64,000 nt of DNA from Pseudoalteromonas citrea (GTDB lineage Bacteria; Pseudomonadota; Gammaproteobacteria; Enterobacterales; Alteromonadaceae): NCBI RefSeq assembly GCF_000238375.3, contig NZ_AHBZ03000022.1, forward strand, positions 124,001-188,000. Direction: 5' to 3'. Made by a program: the position numbers and the translations under genes. Each line of letters starts with the position of its first letter. Position 1 is the stretch's first letter. Shown here one piece after another: positions 40,194-49,301 of this stretch. The notes beneath the pieces were generated by a model. It ran no database searches and had not been told where the DNA came from. It worked only from the letters and a program-made list of their open reading frames with translations.

Positions 40194-41293
40194 AAAGCTT
40201 CCTCGACAAACTCGACTGTTACGGCAAACCCAACTTTCGTATCAATCATCACGGTAGCCCCAAGCGCTTCAACACGTTCTTTCAAACCAATTAACCCATT
40301 GCCCAAATTAAACTTATCAACCTTGCCATCATCAAAAATACGCATAGATAAAGTCTCTTGTTGACTCAATTTAATTGATACATTTTTACCGTCACTATGG
40401 CGCAAAATATTCGTCACGAGCTCCTTCGCGATAAAACATAGCGTGCTTTCATATTCTGCTTTTAAATCGACATTATCTAGCTGTTGCTCGACGTTAAACT
40501 GCGCATCCATTAACCGCTGCTCGAGTAAATTGATTTGTGCATACAACCCCACCTGTTTTAATCCAGAGACAGCTTCGCGTACTTCACTTAATAAATCTCT
40601 TGCAAGCTCAGCCACCTGCTGCGATTCTGAGACGGCTTTTTGCTGTAGTCCTGCATCATGCAATTTACTGGCTAATTCTGCTTTTAATGCAATAGAAGAT
40701 AACGAGTGCCCAAGCGTGTCATGCAAATCCCGAGCAATTCGCTCTCGTTCAGCAATGGCAGCAAGTTGCTCTAATTTTTCTTGACTCATATGGTGTGCAA
40801 TTTGATGTAAACGCTCTTGACGCTCAAATACACCAAAACTAAATAAGCCAATACTAATGAGTAACGCAGGTGCCCAAAAGTAAAGTGGGTTGCTCGTGAT
40901 CAAAAATTGGCTACTGAGGTACATGATAAACAACATAGTACCTAACATGAAAAAACTATACGGACGGCGGTAATTAAAGCCACATAACGGCGCGATATAG
41001 CCAAACAAAGTGCTGGTTCCAGGCGTTACCAAGGACCCCACGGATGTCACTATAAGCATCAAAATAATGGTAAGCGTGACATCACGGCCTTGTTTAAACA
41101 CCGCAACACAGTACAAGGCTATAAAACATATAAAGATAGCCACCTGTAAACCTAAGTCATGCAAACTAAGCACACCCCAAAGACTAAACATCGGAAAAAA
41201 GTAAAATAGCGAAAAAATCAATGGCCCAATGCTTCTTAGAATTTTGTGCTGTTCAGCCAGTGCTAAATGTTTGCTCACGGAGTGTGTTGCCAT
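40190..41293 (-). CDS. DesK-like HisKA_3 sensor histidine kinase
   Basis: An inner-membrane kinase (367 residues from this start) with about five N-terminal transmembrane helices and no large periplasmic domain. A HisKA_3 dimerisation domain follows with RIARDLHDTLGHSLSS (phosphoacceptor His near residue 191), then a compact HATPase_c (ELVTNILRHSDGKNVSI, GNGLIGLKERVEALGA). The frame extends to an ATG at 41353, but a CRP-like site overlaps that position and the extra 20 residues have no ribosome-binding site, so the ATG at 41293 is preferred. This choice is uncertain. It is coupled to the response regulator and divergent from a DMT transporter. Confidence 0.88.
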   Translation of the reverse strand: MATHSVSKHLALAEQHKILRSIGPLIFSLFYFFPMFSLWGVLSLHDLGLQVAIFICFIALYCVAVFKQGRDVTLTIILMLIVTSVGSLVTPGTSTLFGYIAPLCGFNYRRPYSFFMLGTMLFIMYLSSQFLITSNPLYFWAPALLISIGLFSFGVFERQERLHQIAHHMSQEKLEQLAAIAERERIARDLHDTLGHSLSSIALKAELASKLHDAGLQQKAVSESQQVAELARDLLSEVREAVSGLKQVGLYAQINLLEQRLMDAQFNVEQQLDNVDLKAEYESTLCFIAKELVTNILRHSDGKNVSIKLSQQETLSMRIFDDGKVDKFNLGNGLIGLKERVEALGATVMIDTKVGFAVTVEFVEEAL

Positions 41294-41355
41294 ATGTGTA
41301 AAATTAACCTTGAGGTACAGACAAGCAAAGATAGCAAAAATAGCAACAAACATTT

Positions 41356-41371
41356 AGTGACAAAGGTCACA
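41356..41371. promoter_or_regulatory. Candidate CRP site between the kinase and DMT transporter genes
   Basis: AGTGACAAAGGTCACA fits the CRP consensus TGTGA-N6-TCACA at 9 of 10 defined positions. It lies 40 bases before the transporter ATG and 63 before the preferred kinase ATG. Confidence 0.45.
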
Positions 41372-41410
41372 AGGTTAGTGTTAAACTAAATAAAAAATGT
41401 AGGCCATCAC

Positions 41411-42274
41411 ATGCGAGCCGAACAAACTTCTTTGCTATATTTACATATCGCCGTTTTATTATTTGGTGGTACCGCACTTTTTTCAAAACTTATCGATTTA
41501 TCAGCATTAGACATTACCGTATACCGAACCGCAGTGGCATTCGTCGCACTTATGATCTTGCTAACATTACAACGAAAGAAAATTGCCTTACAGGCCTCAA
41601 AAGACTATTTAATTGCTATTTTATTAGGTGTTGTTGTTGGCTTGCATTGGGTGACCTATTTTGCGGGGATGCAAATGGCAGGAATAGCCATTGGCATTAT
41701 CGCTTTTTTCACCTATCCAGTCATAACGGTCTTTTTAGAACCCTTTTTCACGCAAAAAAAATTAAAACGAAAAGATATAATATGCGCCGTTGTCGTACTC
41801 ACTGGTATATACCTACTCATACCAGAGGCCAATTTAGGCAACCAAGTTACATTAGGCATCATAACGGGTGTGAGTTCTGGCGCTTTATTTTCGCTGCGAA
41901 ATTTACTGCAAAAAAGATATTTTTCCCATTATGGTGGCCCTCAAACCATGCTGTATCAAACACTCGTAGCCAGTCTCATGCTATGTGCTTTTGTTACCGT
42001 CCCCCCCAGCGCTCTTACGCAATCTCACCTTGGTTTGATCTTACTTGCGGGTATCGTCTTTACAGCGTTACCCCATGCACTTTTTGCCAGTAGTTTACGA
42101 AACTTGTCAGCGACGACTGCGGGGTTAATTTCTTGCTTACAGCCCTTGTATGCAACTCTATTGGCCTTTATGCTATTGGCAGAACAACCCAGTATAGTGA
42201 CCTTAATAGGGGGGTTACTTGTTGTTAGTACTGCGTTTTTTGAAACTTGGTCTGTTACAAGGAATAAAGCCTAA
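41411..42274 (+). CDS. EamA/DMT-superfamily membrane transporter
   Basis: A 287-residue inner-membrane protein with about ten hydrophobic helices arranged as two EamA repeats (about 8-135 and 148-280). Conserved features are the N-terminal LFGGTALFSKLI and YRTAVAFVAL, and a proline in the second repeat helix (FTALPHALFA). DMT permeases mostly export metabolites or amino acids; the substrate cannot be told from sequence. Its stop overlaps the next gene's ATG by one base (TAATG), so the two are probably an operon. Confidence 0.85.
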   Translation: MRAEQTSLLYLHIAVLLFGGTALFSKLIDLSALDITVYRTAVAFVALMILLTLQRKKIALQASKDYLIAILLGVVVGLHWVTYFAGMQMAGIAIGIIAFFTYPVITVFLEPFFTQKKLKRKDIICAVVVLTGIYLLIPEANLGNQVTLGIITGVSSGALFSLRNLLQKRYFSHYGGPQTMLYQTLVASLMLCAFVTVPPSALTQSHLGLILLAGIVFTALPHALFASSLRNLSATTAGLISCLQPLYATLLAFMLLAEQPSIVTLIGGLLVVSTAFFETWSVTRNKA

Positions 42275-42966
42275 TGCATATATTTGCTCACCGTGGTGCC
42301 AGTGGTAATTATCCTGAAAACACCTTAAGTGCAATTGATGCCGCTCTTCAAGCTCAGGTCGATGGTATAGAATTGGATGTACAAAGTTGCCAAGATGACT
42401 TTGTCATTATTCATGATACTTGGCTGGACCGTACCACCAATGGCCAAGGTAAAGTCAATACCTCCTCCCTTGAAAAAGTACAGTCTTTTGATGCCGGCAA
42501 TGGACAGCACATCCCCAGTTTACAACAAGCATTAACCGCTGTGGGTCAACACACTCTGATAAACCTTGAGCTCAAGCATACATTTAGTTTAGATAAGTTC
42601 GTTACATGCATTGAACAGAATATTCATGATGCTACCTTGTCTCCTGAGCAATTACTTATCTCATCTTTTGACCACCACCAGTTGCTATGGTTAAAACAAC
42701 AATTGCCTTGGATTAAAATAGGCGCATTAACAGCGTCCATTCCACTGCAGTATGCGCAATTTGCTCAGCAATTAAATGCCTACAGTGTGCATATTGATAA
42801 AAACTTTATAAATCATAAATATATACATGACGCAAAGCAAAGAGGTTTAAAGGTTTATGCCTATACGGTCGATAAGCAGCAAGACATAGAAGACATGCAT
42901 CAGCTTGGCGTTGATGGCATTTTCACTAACTTTCCATGTTATGCAAAAATGATTTTATCGCGTTAA
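42274..42966 (+). CDS. Glycerophosphodiester phosphodiesterase
   Basis: A 230-residue GDPD-family TIM-barrel enzyme, without a signal peptide and so probably cytoplasmic like UgpQ. The catalytic and metal-binding residues are visible: H6-R7 in FAHRGASG, E33 and D35 in GIELDVQ, and H47 in IIHDTWLDRTTNG. It would hydrolyse deacylated phospholipid head groups to glycerol-3-phosphate and an alcohol. The overlap with the transporter gene suggests a shared transcript, perhaps with a metabolic link. Confidence 0.92.
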   Translation: MHIFAHRGASGNYPENTLSAIDAALQAQVDGIELDVQSCQDDFVIIHDTWLDRTTNGQGKVNTSSLEKVQSFDAGNGQHIPSLQQALTAVGQHTLINLELKHTFSLDKFVTCIEQNIHDATLSPEQLLISSFDHHQLLWLKQQLPWIKIGALTASIPLQYAQFAQQLNAYSVHIDKNFINHKYIHDAKQRGLKVYAYTVDKQQDIEDMHQLGVDGIFTNFPCYAKMILSR

Positions 42967-43026
42967 ACGAATAAATAATTCACAGTGTTCTATGATTAAA
43001 GAAAATGGCACAGTGAAGAGCCTAAA

Positions 43027-44244
43027 ATGAGTATATTCATGAGTCTATATAATCAAATTGAACAATCTTTTTTCTTTACTTTATCTCGCAAAATATTTGG
43101 CAACTTAAGCTTTGTATTTTCATTTCAGTTACTCACTTTATTTTGGTTGTATGCGGAGTTAAGCGAAAAAGAGCAAGGCTTAGGCTGGTTTTGGCTTATG
43201 GCATTGGGTGCCGTCGCGGGCTTTATTTTTACGTTATTTTATATGCGATTTTTAATTGTCAGACCTGTCAGAGCAATGCGTGATGCGCTAAAACAAATAA
43301 ACCGTCAAGATGGCGATCTCAATGCTAAATTACCCCACTTTACTTACGATGAATTTAGAGAACTGAGCGAGCAATACAATACGTTCACCAGTAATTTAAG
43401 TAAGCTTCTTGCCAGTACATATGACAGCGCGCAAACCGCCGCAAACAGTAACCAAGATGTGACACAATCAATGCAGCAAACCGCGGAGTTTGGTGCACAA
43501 CAATTGCATATTAGCGACTCGATTATTGCCGCCAGCGATCAAGTCACACACAGTCTACAAAGTATTGTTGGCAATACAGATCGAGTATATCAAGCCAATA
43601 CTGAGAGCTTGCATTTTGTCAAAGCCTCTTCGTCGTCACTGACAAAACTGGTCGATGAAGTAAAGCAAATCACCACATTGCTTGGTAAGTTCTCGACTAC
43701 CGTTTCAGGGTTAAAAGAAAACAGTGAAAATATTCGTAGTATTTTAAAAATGGTAGAAGAGTTTTCAGATCAAACAAACCTATTGGCCTTGAATGCCGCG
43801 ATTGAAGCAGCAAGAGCAGGAGAAGCAGGTCGCGGCTTTGCCGTTGTGGCCGACGAAGTTAGAAGTTTATCAGTTAAAGTCAACGAAGCAACCCGTCAAA
43901 TTAGTGATTTTATCAATCAAATGAATACCCTCGTGGGTGAAACAAACCAAGAGTCTGAACTACTGATTGATCACTCTAAAGGTGCCGAACAAGCCATCAA
44001 TAGCACATCTCAAGGGTTTACTGATATGAGCCGAGAGTTTGAGCGTAACCAAGCGCAATTAGAAGACATCGTAAGTGCCGTACACCAATTAGAAGCCACA
44101 CAAAATAATACGCATCAAACTGTGCAGCAAATCGTAGAACTGGGCCAGCAATCTAAAGCGCAAATAGATGATGCCGTCGAACATTGTCAACAAGCGCAAA
44201 GATTAACTGAAACTACACAAGATGAACTGAAGCGCTTCGTTTAA
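43027..44244 (+). CDS. Methyl-accepting chemotaxis-like protein with minimal periplasmic part
   Basis: A 405-residue chemoreceptor-like protein. Two hydrophobic helices (about 25-45 and 55-75) are joined by only about a dozen residues, so there is no classical ligand-binding domain. A HAMP-like linker ([16 protein letters not shown]) follows, then a coiled coil and the highly conserved signalling tip ([26 protein letters not shown]). Members of this kind probably sense membrane or internal state or pair with other receptors. No che genes are adjacent. Whether it is methylated is not clear by eye. Confidence 0.9.
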   Translation: MSIFMSLYNQIEQSFFFTLSRKIFGNLSFVFSFQLLTLFWLYAELSEKEQGLGWFWLMALGAVAGFIFTLFYMRFLIVRPVRAMRDALKQINRQDGDLNAKLPHFTYDEFRELSEQYNTFTSNLSKLLASTYDSAQTAANSNQDVTQSMQQTAEFGAQQLHISDSIIAASDQVTHSLQSIVGNTDRVYQANTESLHFVKASSSSLTKLVDEVKQITTLLGKFSTTVSGLKENSENIRSILKMVEEFSDQTNLLALNAAIEAARAGEAGRGFAVVADEVRSLSVKVNEATRQISDFINQMNTLVGETNQESELLIDHSKGAEQAINSTSQGFTDMSREFERNQAQLEDIVSAVHQLEATQNNTHQTVQQIVELGQQSKAQIDDAVEHCQQAQRLTETTQDELKRFV

Positions 44245-44260
44245 GTATTTGTACAAACAA

Positions 44261-44287
44261 GATATAACGCTATGCGCGCGCTATATC
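44261..44287. terminator. Possible hairpin between the convergent MCP gene and epmA
   Basis: GATATAACG pairs with CGCTATATC (9 bp, one G-T) across the epmA stop codon. No clear T run follows on either strand, so function as a terminator is doubtful. Confidence 0.35.
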
Positions 44288-45244
44288 AAATGCAATCACG
44301 TCTTTAATTGTACTTTTACCAGTGGCCAACATAATAAGCCTATCAATGCCTAACGCCACTCCTGAACATGCAGGTAAACCATAATCAAGGGCATCGAGAA
44401 AATGCTTGTCTATATCAACGGGGCTTAACCCCATCTCGACTCTTAAGTGGTTATCTTGTGTAAAACGCGTCGCTTGCTCAGTCGCATCTGTGAGCTCATT
44501 AAAACCATTCGCCAGCTCCATGCCTTTATAATACAACTCAAAACGTCCTGCGACTCTTTTATCGTCTGCACACAGCTGTGCTAGGGCAGCTTGTGAAGCT
44601 GGAAAATGATAAACAAAACAGGGAGCTTGTTGACCTATTTTAGGTTCTATTTCCATACAAAATAATAACTGTAACAAGGTATCTCGCTGTGTTTCTACCG
44701 CCGCAATATCACCATATCCATATTTAGCAGCCTCCACTTTGAGTTCATCTAAACCGACTGACAATGGATCAATCGCCAACACATCCATGAATACTTGTTG
44801 ATATGAAATAGAGGTACATGGCTGACAGTCGAGAATATGTACCATTAACTCATTCATTTCAGTCATTAATGCAAACTCGTCAAAGTCTGGCCGATACCAC
44901 TCCAGCATGGTAAATTCAGGGTTATGATGCTTTCCCGATTCTTCATTACGAAATGCTTTCGCAATTTGATAAATCGCACCACTACCGGCAGCCAATAAAC
45001 GTTTCATAGCAAATTCCGGGGAGGTTTGCAGATACAAAGGCAAGCCAGCACTATTTCCTGGGCCAATGTACTCAGTCGAAAAAGTGGCTAAATGTGCATC
45101 GGTTACGCTCGCGGCACATAAGCTCGGTGTTTCAACTTCCATCACGTCACGCTCGGCAAAGAAAGCCCTTATTTTTTGTAAAATCATTGCCCGCTGACGC
45201 AATGTTGCTACCTTTGCGCTTGGCATCCACAATTGTTCAGACAT
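44270..45244 (-). CDS. epmA: EpmA, EF-P lysine lysyltransferase
   Basis: A 324-residue paralogue of class II lysyl-tRNA synthetase that lacks the anticodon-binding domain (E. coli EpmA/PoxA/GenX 325 residues). It attaches (R)-beta-lysine to EF-P. Class II motif 2 (FRNEESGKHHNPEFTMLEW) and motif 3 (GVALGIDRLIML) are clear, and LELANGFNEL-type residues for amino-acid binding are present. It lies 68 bases after efp on the same strand, behind a terminator that may allow partial readthrough. Confidence 0.96.
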   Translation of the reverse strand: MSEQLWMPSAKVATLRQRAMILQKIRAFFAERDVMEVETPSLCAASVTDAHLATFSTEYIGPGNSAGLPLYLQTSPEFAMKRLLAAGSGAIYQIAKAFRNEESGKHHNPEFTMLEWYRPDFDEFALMTEMNELMVHILDCQPCTSISYQQVFMDVLAIDPLSVGLDELKVEAAKYGYGDIAAVETQRDTLLQLLFCMEIEPKIGQQAPCFVYHFPASQAALAQLCADDKRVAGRFELYYKGMELANGFNELTDATEQATRFTQDNHLRVEMGLSPVDIDKHFLDALDYGLPACSGVALGIDRLIMLATGKSTIKDVIAFDIARA

Positions 45245-45267
45245 AATCCCTCCTTATTACAGCCACA

Positions 45268-45295
45268 AAAAATCCCAGTCAAAGCTGGGATTTTT
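45268..45295. terminator. Terminator downstream of efp
   Basis: AAAAATCCCAG, loop TCAAAG, CTGGGATTTTT: a perfect 11-bp stem with U-rich tail, between efp and epmA on the minus strand. Confidence 0.92.
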
Positions 45296-45312
45296 AATAT
45301 TAACTCAGTGTA

Positions 45313-45879
45313 TTACTTCACACGACCTTGGTATTCAGAAGTACGCGTATCAACTTTAATTACTTCACCAATTTGCACGAACAGCGGTACACGTACCACA
45401 GCGCCAGTAATTAGCGTTGCAGGTTTACCACCTGTACCCGCTGTATCACCTTTCAGGCCTGGATCAGTTTCAGTGATCTCAAGCTCTACAAAATTTGGTG
45501 GTGCTACAGCTATGGGGCTACCGTTCCACAATGTAATCGTACATACATCATTTTCTACTAACCACTTCACATTTTCGCCCACCGCTTTCTCATCAGCTGC
45601 GATTTGCTCAAATGTCTCATTGTTCATGAAATGCCAAAACTCACCATCTGTATAAAGATACGCAAGATCAGTATCCATTACATCAGCACCTTCCACTGAA
45701 TCGCCAGATTTAAAGGTTTTTTCTAATACTTTACCTGAAATCAATTTACGGATCTTAACACGGTTAAACGCCTGACCTTTACCAGGTTTAACCATTTCAT
45801 TTTCTAAGATGGCACATGGTTCACCATCTAACATAATTTTTAAGCCGCCCTTGAACTCGTTGGTGCTATAATTCGCCAT
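45313..45879 (-). CDS. efp: Translation elongation factor P
   Basis: A 188-residue factor that rescues ribosomes stalled at polyproline stretches. The three-domain EF-P fold is complete and the modification loop reads VKPGKGQA, with the modified Lys at position 34. The open frame continues 35 residues upstream to 45984, but the ATG at 45879 matches the family start ([12 protein letters not shown]), has AGAGGA five bases upstream and gives exactly the E. coli length. K34 and the adjacent epmA and epmB show that beta-lysylation is the modification used here. Confidence 0.98.
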   Translation of the reverse strand: MANYSTNEFKGGLKIMLDGEPCAILENEMVKPGKGQAFNRVKIRKLISGKVLEKTFKSGDSVEGADVMDTDLAYLYTDGEFWHFMNNETFEQIAADEKAVGENVKWLVENDVCTITLWNGSPIAVAPPNFVELEITETDPGLKGDTAGTGGKPATLITGAVVRVPLFVQIGEVIKVDTRTSEYQGRVK

Positions 45880-45919
45880 CGTATCCTCTAACTGTCTTTT
45901 TCGAGTAGTAAACTTGCTA

Positions 45920-46933
45920 ATGATACAAACAAATGAAGTAAATTTGCAGAGCAACTGGCAAAAAGAATTGGCAAATGTCGTCACAAGCCCAGAAACACTA
46001 GTAAAAATGCTAGGTTTGGAGGCCTATTTTAATGAAAGTGACCTACAAGCTAGACGTTTATTTCCAGTACGAGTGCCATTACCCTTTATAAAAAAAATGC
46101 AATATGGCGATCCTAACGATCCTTTATTGCTCCAAGTCATGCCTCTTCATAAAGAATTTTTAGCCAAAGCGGGCTTTAATAAAGACCCTTTAGATGAACA
46201 AGACAGTGCACAACCAGGCTTATTACATAAATACCGTTCGCGTATTTTACTGATGCTGAAAACCGGCTGTGCAGTGAATTGTCGCTACTGTTTTAGACGT
46301 CACTTCCCCTATCAAGAAAACCAATTAAATAAACGCTCCTTGATTGAAAGCATTGACTACCTCAAAGCACATCCACAAATCAATGAAGTGATTTTCAGTG
46401 GTGGCGACCCACTCATGGCAAAAGATGACGCCATTGAATGGATCTTAGATGAGCTAGAAAAACTGCCGCAATTAAAGCGTATTCGAATACACAGCCGCTT
46501 ACCGGTGGTGATCCCGAGTCGAATCACTCAGCAACTTTGCCAACGTCTTGCTAATAGCCCTTTAAAAGTGATTTTCGTTAATCATATTAATCATGCGAAC
46601 GAAATTGATGATGATTTTATCAAGGCTATGGCAATGCTCAAAAATGCCAACGTCACTTTGTTAAATCAAAGCGTGTTACTCAAAGGGGTGAACGACACCA
46701 GTTCAGTTCAAGTAGCATTAAGCGAACGTCTTTTCGAAGCCGATATTTTACCCTACTACTTACACGTGTTAGATAAGGTCGAAGGCGCGAGCCATTTTGA
46801 CATTGAAGAATCTCAAGCGCGCACTATCATCGCGGGTATGTTAGACGCATTACCTGGCTTTCTTATACCCAAGTTAGTGAGAGAAATCGGTGGCAAAACA
46901 AGTAAGACACCGATTGATTTACAGCTGAATTAA
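45920..46933 (+). CDS. epmB: EpmB, EF-P-specific lysine 2,3-aminomutase
   Basis: A 337-residue radical-SAM, PLP-dependent enzyme that converts (S)-alpha-lysine to (R)-beta-lysine for EF-P. The iron-sulfur cluster motif CxxxCxxC is at C117, C121 and C124 ([15 protein letters not shown]), with [11 protein letters not shown] (GGDP, SAM binding) and [13 protein letters not shown] downstream. The frame opens at a TTG at 45914, but the ATG at 45920 is the more likely start. It is divergent from efp with only 40 bases between the start codons. Confidence 0.96.
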   Translation: MIQTNEVNLQSNWQKELANVVTSPETLVKMLGLEAYFNESDLQARRLFPVRVPLPFIKKMQYGDPNDPLLLQVMPLHKEFLAKAGFNKDPLDEQDSAQPGLLHKYRSRILLMLKTGCAVNCRYCFRRHFPYQENQLNKRSLIESIDYLKAHPQINEVIFSGGDPLMAKDDAIEWILDELEKLPQLKRIRIHSRLPVVIPSRITQQLCQRLANSPLKVIFVNHINHANEIDDDFIKAMAMLKNANVTLLNQSVLLKGVNDTSSVQVALSERLFEADILPYYLHVLDKVEGASHFDIEESQARTIIAGMLDALPGFLIPKLVREIGGKTSKTPIDLQLN

Positions 46934-46950
46934 TAAACAATAACGCAACG

Positions 46951-47160
46951 TTAAACGTAAACGTTAATGTTATTTCCTAAACTTGCTGTGGTTGATTTTG
47001 CAGGGCTTTGTGCGCTAGCACTCGATCCTGCAGCTTCAATTAAAGCAAGGGCAGCTTTCCCATCTGCTTGCTGTTGCTTTTTGGCCAAAGAAGCGCTGTA
47101 AACCTCGCCACTTGGACCTGCACCAGACATCGCAGGTAGGTTATTTCCAGAAATATTCAT
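46951..47160 (-). CDS. Small YjfB-like putative motility protein
   Basis: A 69-residue protein. It has an Ala/Gln-rich centre (AKKQQQADGKAALALIEAA), a low-complexity Ser/Ala/Pro linker and the C-terminus SLGNNINVYV. The spacing of an AxxLIE helix followed by an LGxxINV end resembles the small YjfB family labelled putative motility proteins, whose function is unknown. AGGT lies upstream of the ATG. It is convergent with epmB. The family match is by eye only. Confidence 0.6.
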   Translation of the reverse strand: MNISGNNLPAMSGAGPSGEVYSASLAKKQQQADGKAALALIEAAGSSASAQSPAKSTTASLGNNINVYV

Positions 47161-47290
47161 AAGCTTTACCTGACTTAATTATAAATCACGTTAGTTATCG
47201 GCCAAATAAATTAAATCTTTAGAACAAATTTTAACTGATTTAAGCTGAAAAGCCTTACTCGAGTCACAAATTAAGTCGCTTTATTTAAAT

Positions 47291-48451
47291 TTAAAAATAA
47301 TATTCGATACTTAATTGAAGGAAATCATCTTGCTTAACACTATAAAAAGGATCGTTCGGTCTGGTTTCGTCCCCTACCCATAACTCACCTTTTAATCTCA
47401 GTGCCGGGGTAATTCGAGTACTGCCTTCTACTCTAAACATAGTCCAATGATGGGTATCAATGTCAGTAACAGCGCCAATAAGAAATTCAGACCCGGCAAT
47501 GTCATTTATTACCACTCTCATTCCAAAAAACAGGTCATTTTGAAAGCTGGAAGGGCTTTGCTCATCTAAATCATCAAAACTATACTCAAAAAGATAGCCC
47601 AAATCTATGTCACCCAAAACGCCAGCATGTGTGTATTCAAAACCACTAGTATGTGCTATTGCCCAATCGAATTGCCCTTTACGGTATATTATCTCATTCT
47701 TGATGAGCCATGCCCCGAATACTCCCTGAATTTCAAACCCGTATTGAAGCAGTTGGCTATAGTAAGGGGTATAATGATCAGCTTCTTGTATCATCGTGGG
47801 AGTGCGGTTAGTCCCATTAAAATAAGATACAGCAAGCTCCCAATTATCTATAGAATTGGTTGCTCTAAACGCAAAGTCAGTATGGCTACTTTCCTGAGTA
47901 TCTTCATATTTAGACTCCGAGCTAATTACAATATCAGGATGTAATCGTTGCACTTTACTCGCAAAATTGCGCTCTCTAAAATATGGCATCACAAACATCT
48001 GAATTGCACCACTATTGTGAAGCCAATTAAGCTGAACCATTGGTTGGCCTAATTTATCCTCACCATCAATGCTACTCAATACATCGGTTTGATTTACGAT
48101 ATCAACTAAGTGCCGTGACTCTGTTACTCCCCAAAACACCTCACTAACACCAACTTTTGCATCAAAGTTTCCTTTAACGTAGCTCACATTCAGTTCTTTA
48201 AAATCTAATTGATGTCTCGCGGCTTCTAAGCTGTCATACCTTGCATAAGGTTTAGCAAGCATACTCCAGTTTGTGTTTATTGGTACATAGAACTCCGATT
48301 CAATAAAGATCAAAGATTGATTCTCATGATGCTCTGGCTGAGCATCTGTATAGAGTCGTTGACTAAAGTTAGCAGTTCCCCGAATATCTACATTGGCATA
48401 ACAAGTAAATGTGCTCCATACACCCATCAGCATCAATATCATTAGTTTCAT
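47291..48451 (-). CDS. Porin-like outer-membrane protein of the MMPL exporter operon
   Basis: A 386-residue protein with a signal peptide (cleavage near TCYA), many alternating beta strands and a C-terminal SIEYYF ending in Phe, as in barrel proteins. No specific porin family is recognisable; the architecture is reminiscent of the DUF1302-type barrels found beside MMPL exporters. It is third in the minus-strand operon after the MMPL and LolA-like genes, which suggests it forms the outer-membrane end of the same lipid or hydrophobe export route. Confidence 0.65.
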   Translation of the reverse strand: MKLMILMLMGVWSTFTCYANVDIRGTANFSQRLYTDAQPEHHENQSLIFIESEFYVPINTNWSMLAKPYARYDSLEAARHQLDFKELNVSYVKGNFDAKVGVSEVFWGVTESRHLVDIVNQTDVLSSIDGEDKLGQPMVQLNWLHNSGAIQMFVMPYFRERNFASKVQRLHPDIVISSESKYEDTQESSHTDFAFRATNSIDNWELAVSYFNGTNRTPTMIQEADHYTPYYSQLLQYGFEIQGVFGAWLIKNEIIYRKGQFDWAIAHTSGFEYTHAGVLGDIDLGYLFEYSFDDLDEQSPSSFQNDLFFGMRVVINDIAGSEFLIGAVTDIDTHHWTMFRVEGSTRITPALRLKGELWVGDETRPNDPFYSVKQDDFLQLSIEYYF

Positions 48452-48470
48452 ATCTAATCCTTTACAACAT

Positions 48471-48494
48471 GGCTGAGTGACTTCTCACTCAGCC
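48471..48494 (-). ncRNA. Intercistronic hairpin between LolA-like and porin-like genes
   Basis: GGCTGAGTGA and TCACTCAGCC form a perfect 10-bp stem with a CTTC loop (GAAG in the mRNA). It has no T run, so it is more likely an mRNA-stability or processing element than a full terminator. It is a cis-acting structure, not a separate RNA gene. Confidence 0.5.
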
Positions 48495-48501
48495 AATGGC
48501 T

Positions 48502-49290
48502 TTACCTAATACGAGACAGATTTGCTTGAGCGAAGTTCGTCAGGCGTACTCCTTGGTTGATGCTATAGTTTTCAAACGAGATCGTTGTTTGTGTACCTTT
48601 TTGATGATTTATCATCGTTAAATCATCAACACGCCAAAATCGCTGATTATGTAGCTTATAGCCTTTAAAGTGCTGAGTTTTCAACGCACTGCCCTTGCGA
48701 TCAAAATACTCAATCTGAAGCGGTATAGTGCGTTTTTCGTCTAACCACACCAATTGTTTTGAATACCCTGAATTGTCATAAACAGGAATACGCTCAACCA
48801 CATTAACCGCTTGGCCTTTAAACTTATCTTCACGTATAAATCGGTAAGTATACTTTTCAACTTCTTGTGAACTCATATCTTCATACGCAAAGTCACTCCC
48901 CATAAAAGGCCCTGACTTGTTACTAGATGAAATTCGCTTTACACGTTTGAGCGCTGGTAAATACAACCATTGGTCATCGTCACCAACTTTGTGACTAAAC
49001 GACAACATTACCGTCCCTTTAACATCATATGGGGTGTCAAATACAACGATACTTTTATCCCCGTCCCCTTCGACTTCGAGGGCTTCATTTCTTACCTTGC
49101 GAATATTTTTTTCACCTGCTTTGTTTTGCAATGTCATAGTAATATCGACAGTTTGATCTACCCAGCCAGAATTTATTTTATCGGCAAGTTGAGCAAGGCG
49201 TTGACCTTTTTCTTCGTCAGTCTGTGCAAACGTCAGTGTCGAGCTGAGCAATAAACTTGTTACTGCTAATTGCTTTGTTAAATTACGCAT
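48502..49290 (-). CDS. LolA-like outer-membrane lipoprotein-sorting protein
   Basis: A 262-residue protein with a signal peptide (cleavage near LTFA-QTD) and a LolA-like beta-fold (VDITMTLQNKAGEKNIRKVR, KSIVVFDTPYDVKGT, WLYLPALKRVKRISSSNKSG, FMGSDFAYEDM). This subfamily, distinct from housekeeping LolA, occurs beside MMPL/RND exporters and is thought to carry lipidic cargo across the periplasm. It starts 11 bases after the MMPL gene, so the two form an operon. Confidence 0.85.
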   Translation of the reverse strand: MRNLTKQLAVTSLLLSSTLTFAQTDEEKGQRLAQLADKINSGWVDQTVDITMTLQNKAGEKNIRKVRNEALEVEGDGDKSIVVFDTPYDVKGTVMLSFSHKVGDDDQWLYLPALKRVKRISSSNKSGPFMGSDFAYEDMSSQEVEKYTYRFIREDKFKGQAVNVVERIPVYDNSGYSKQLVWLDEKRTIPLQIEYFDRKGSALKTQHFKGYKLHNQRFWRVDDLTMINHQKGTQTTISFENYSINQGVRLTNFAQANLSRIR

Positions 49291-49301
49291 AGTATTTTTC
49301 C

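Noticed and set aside
45880-45984. N-terminal extension of EF-P
   Set aside because: The ATG at 45879 has a good ribosome-binding site and gives exactly the family length; the extension is unlike EF-P and overlaps epmB.
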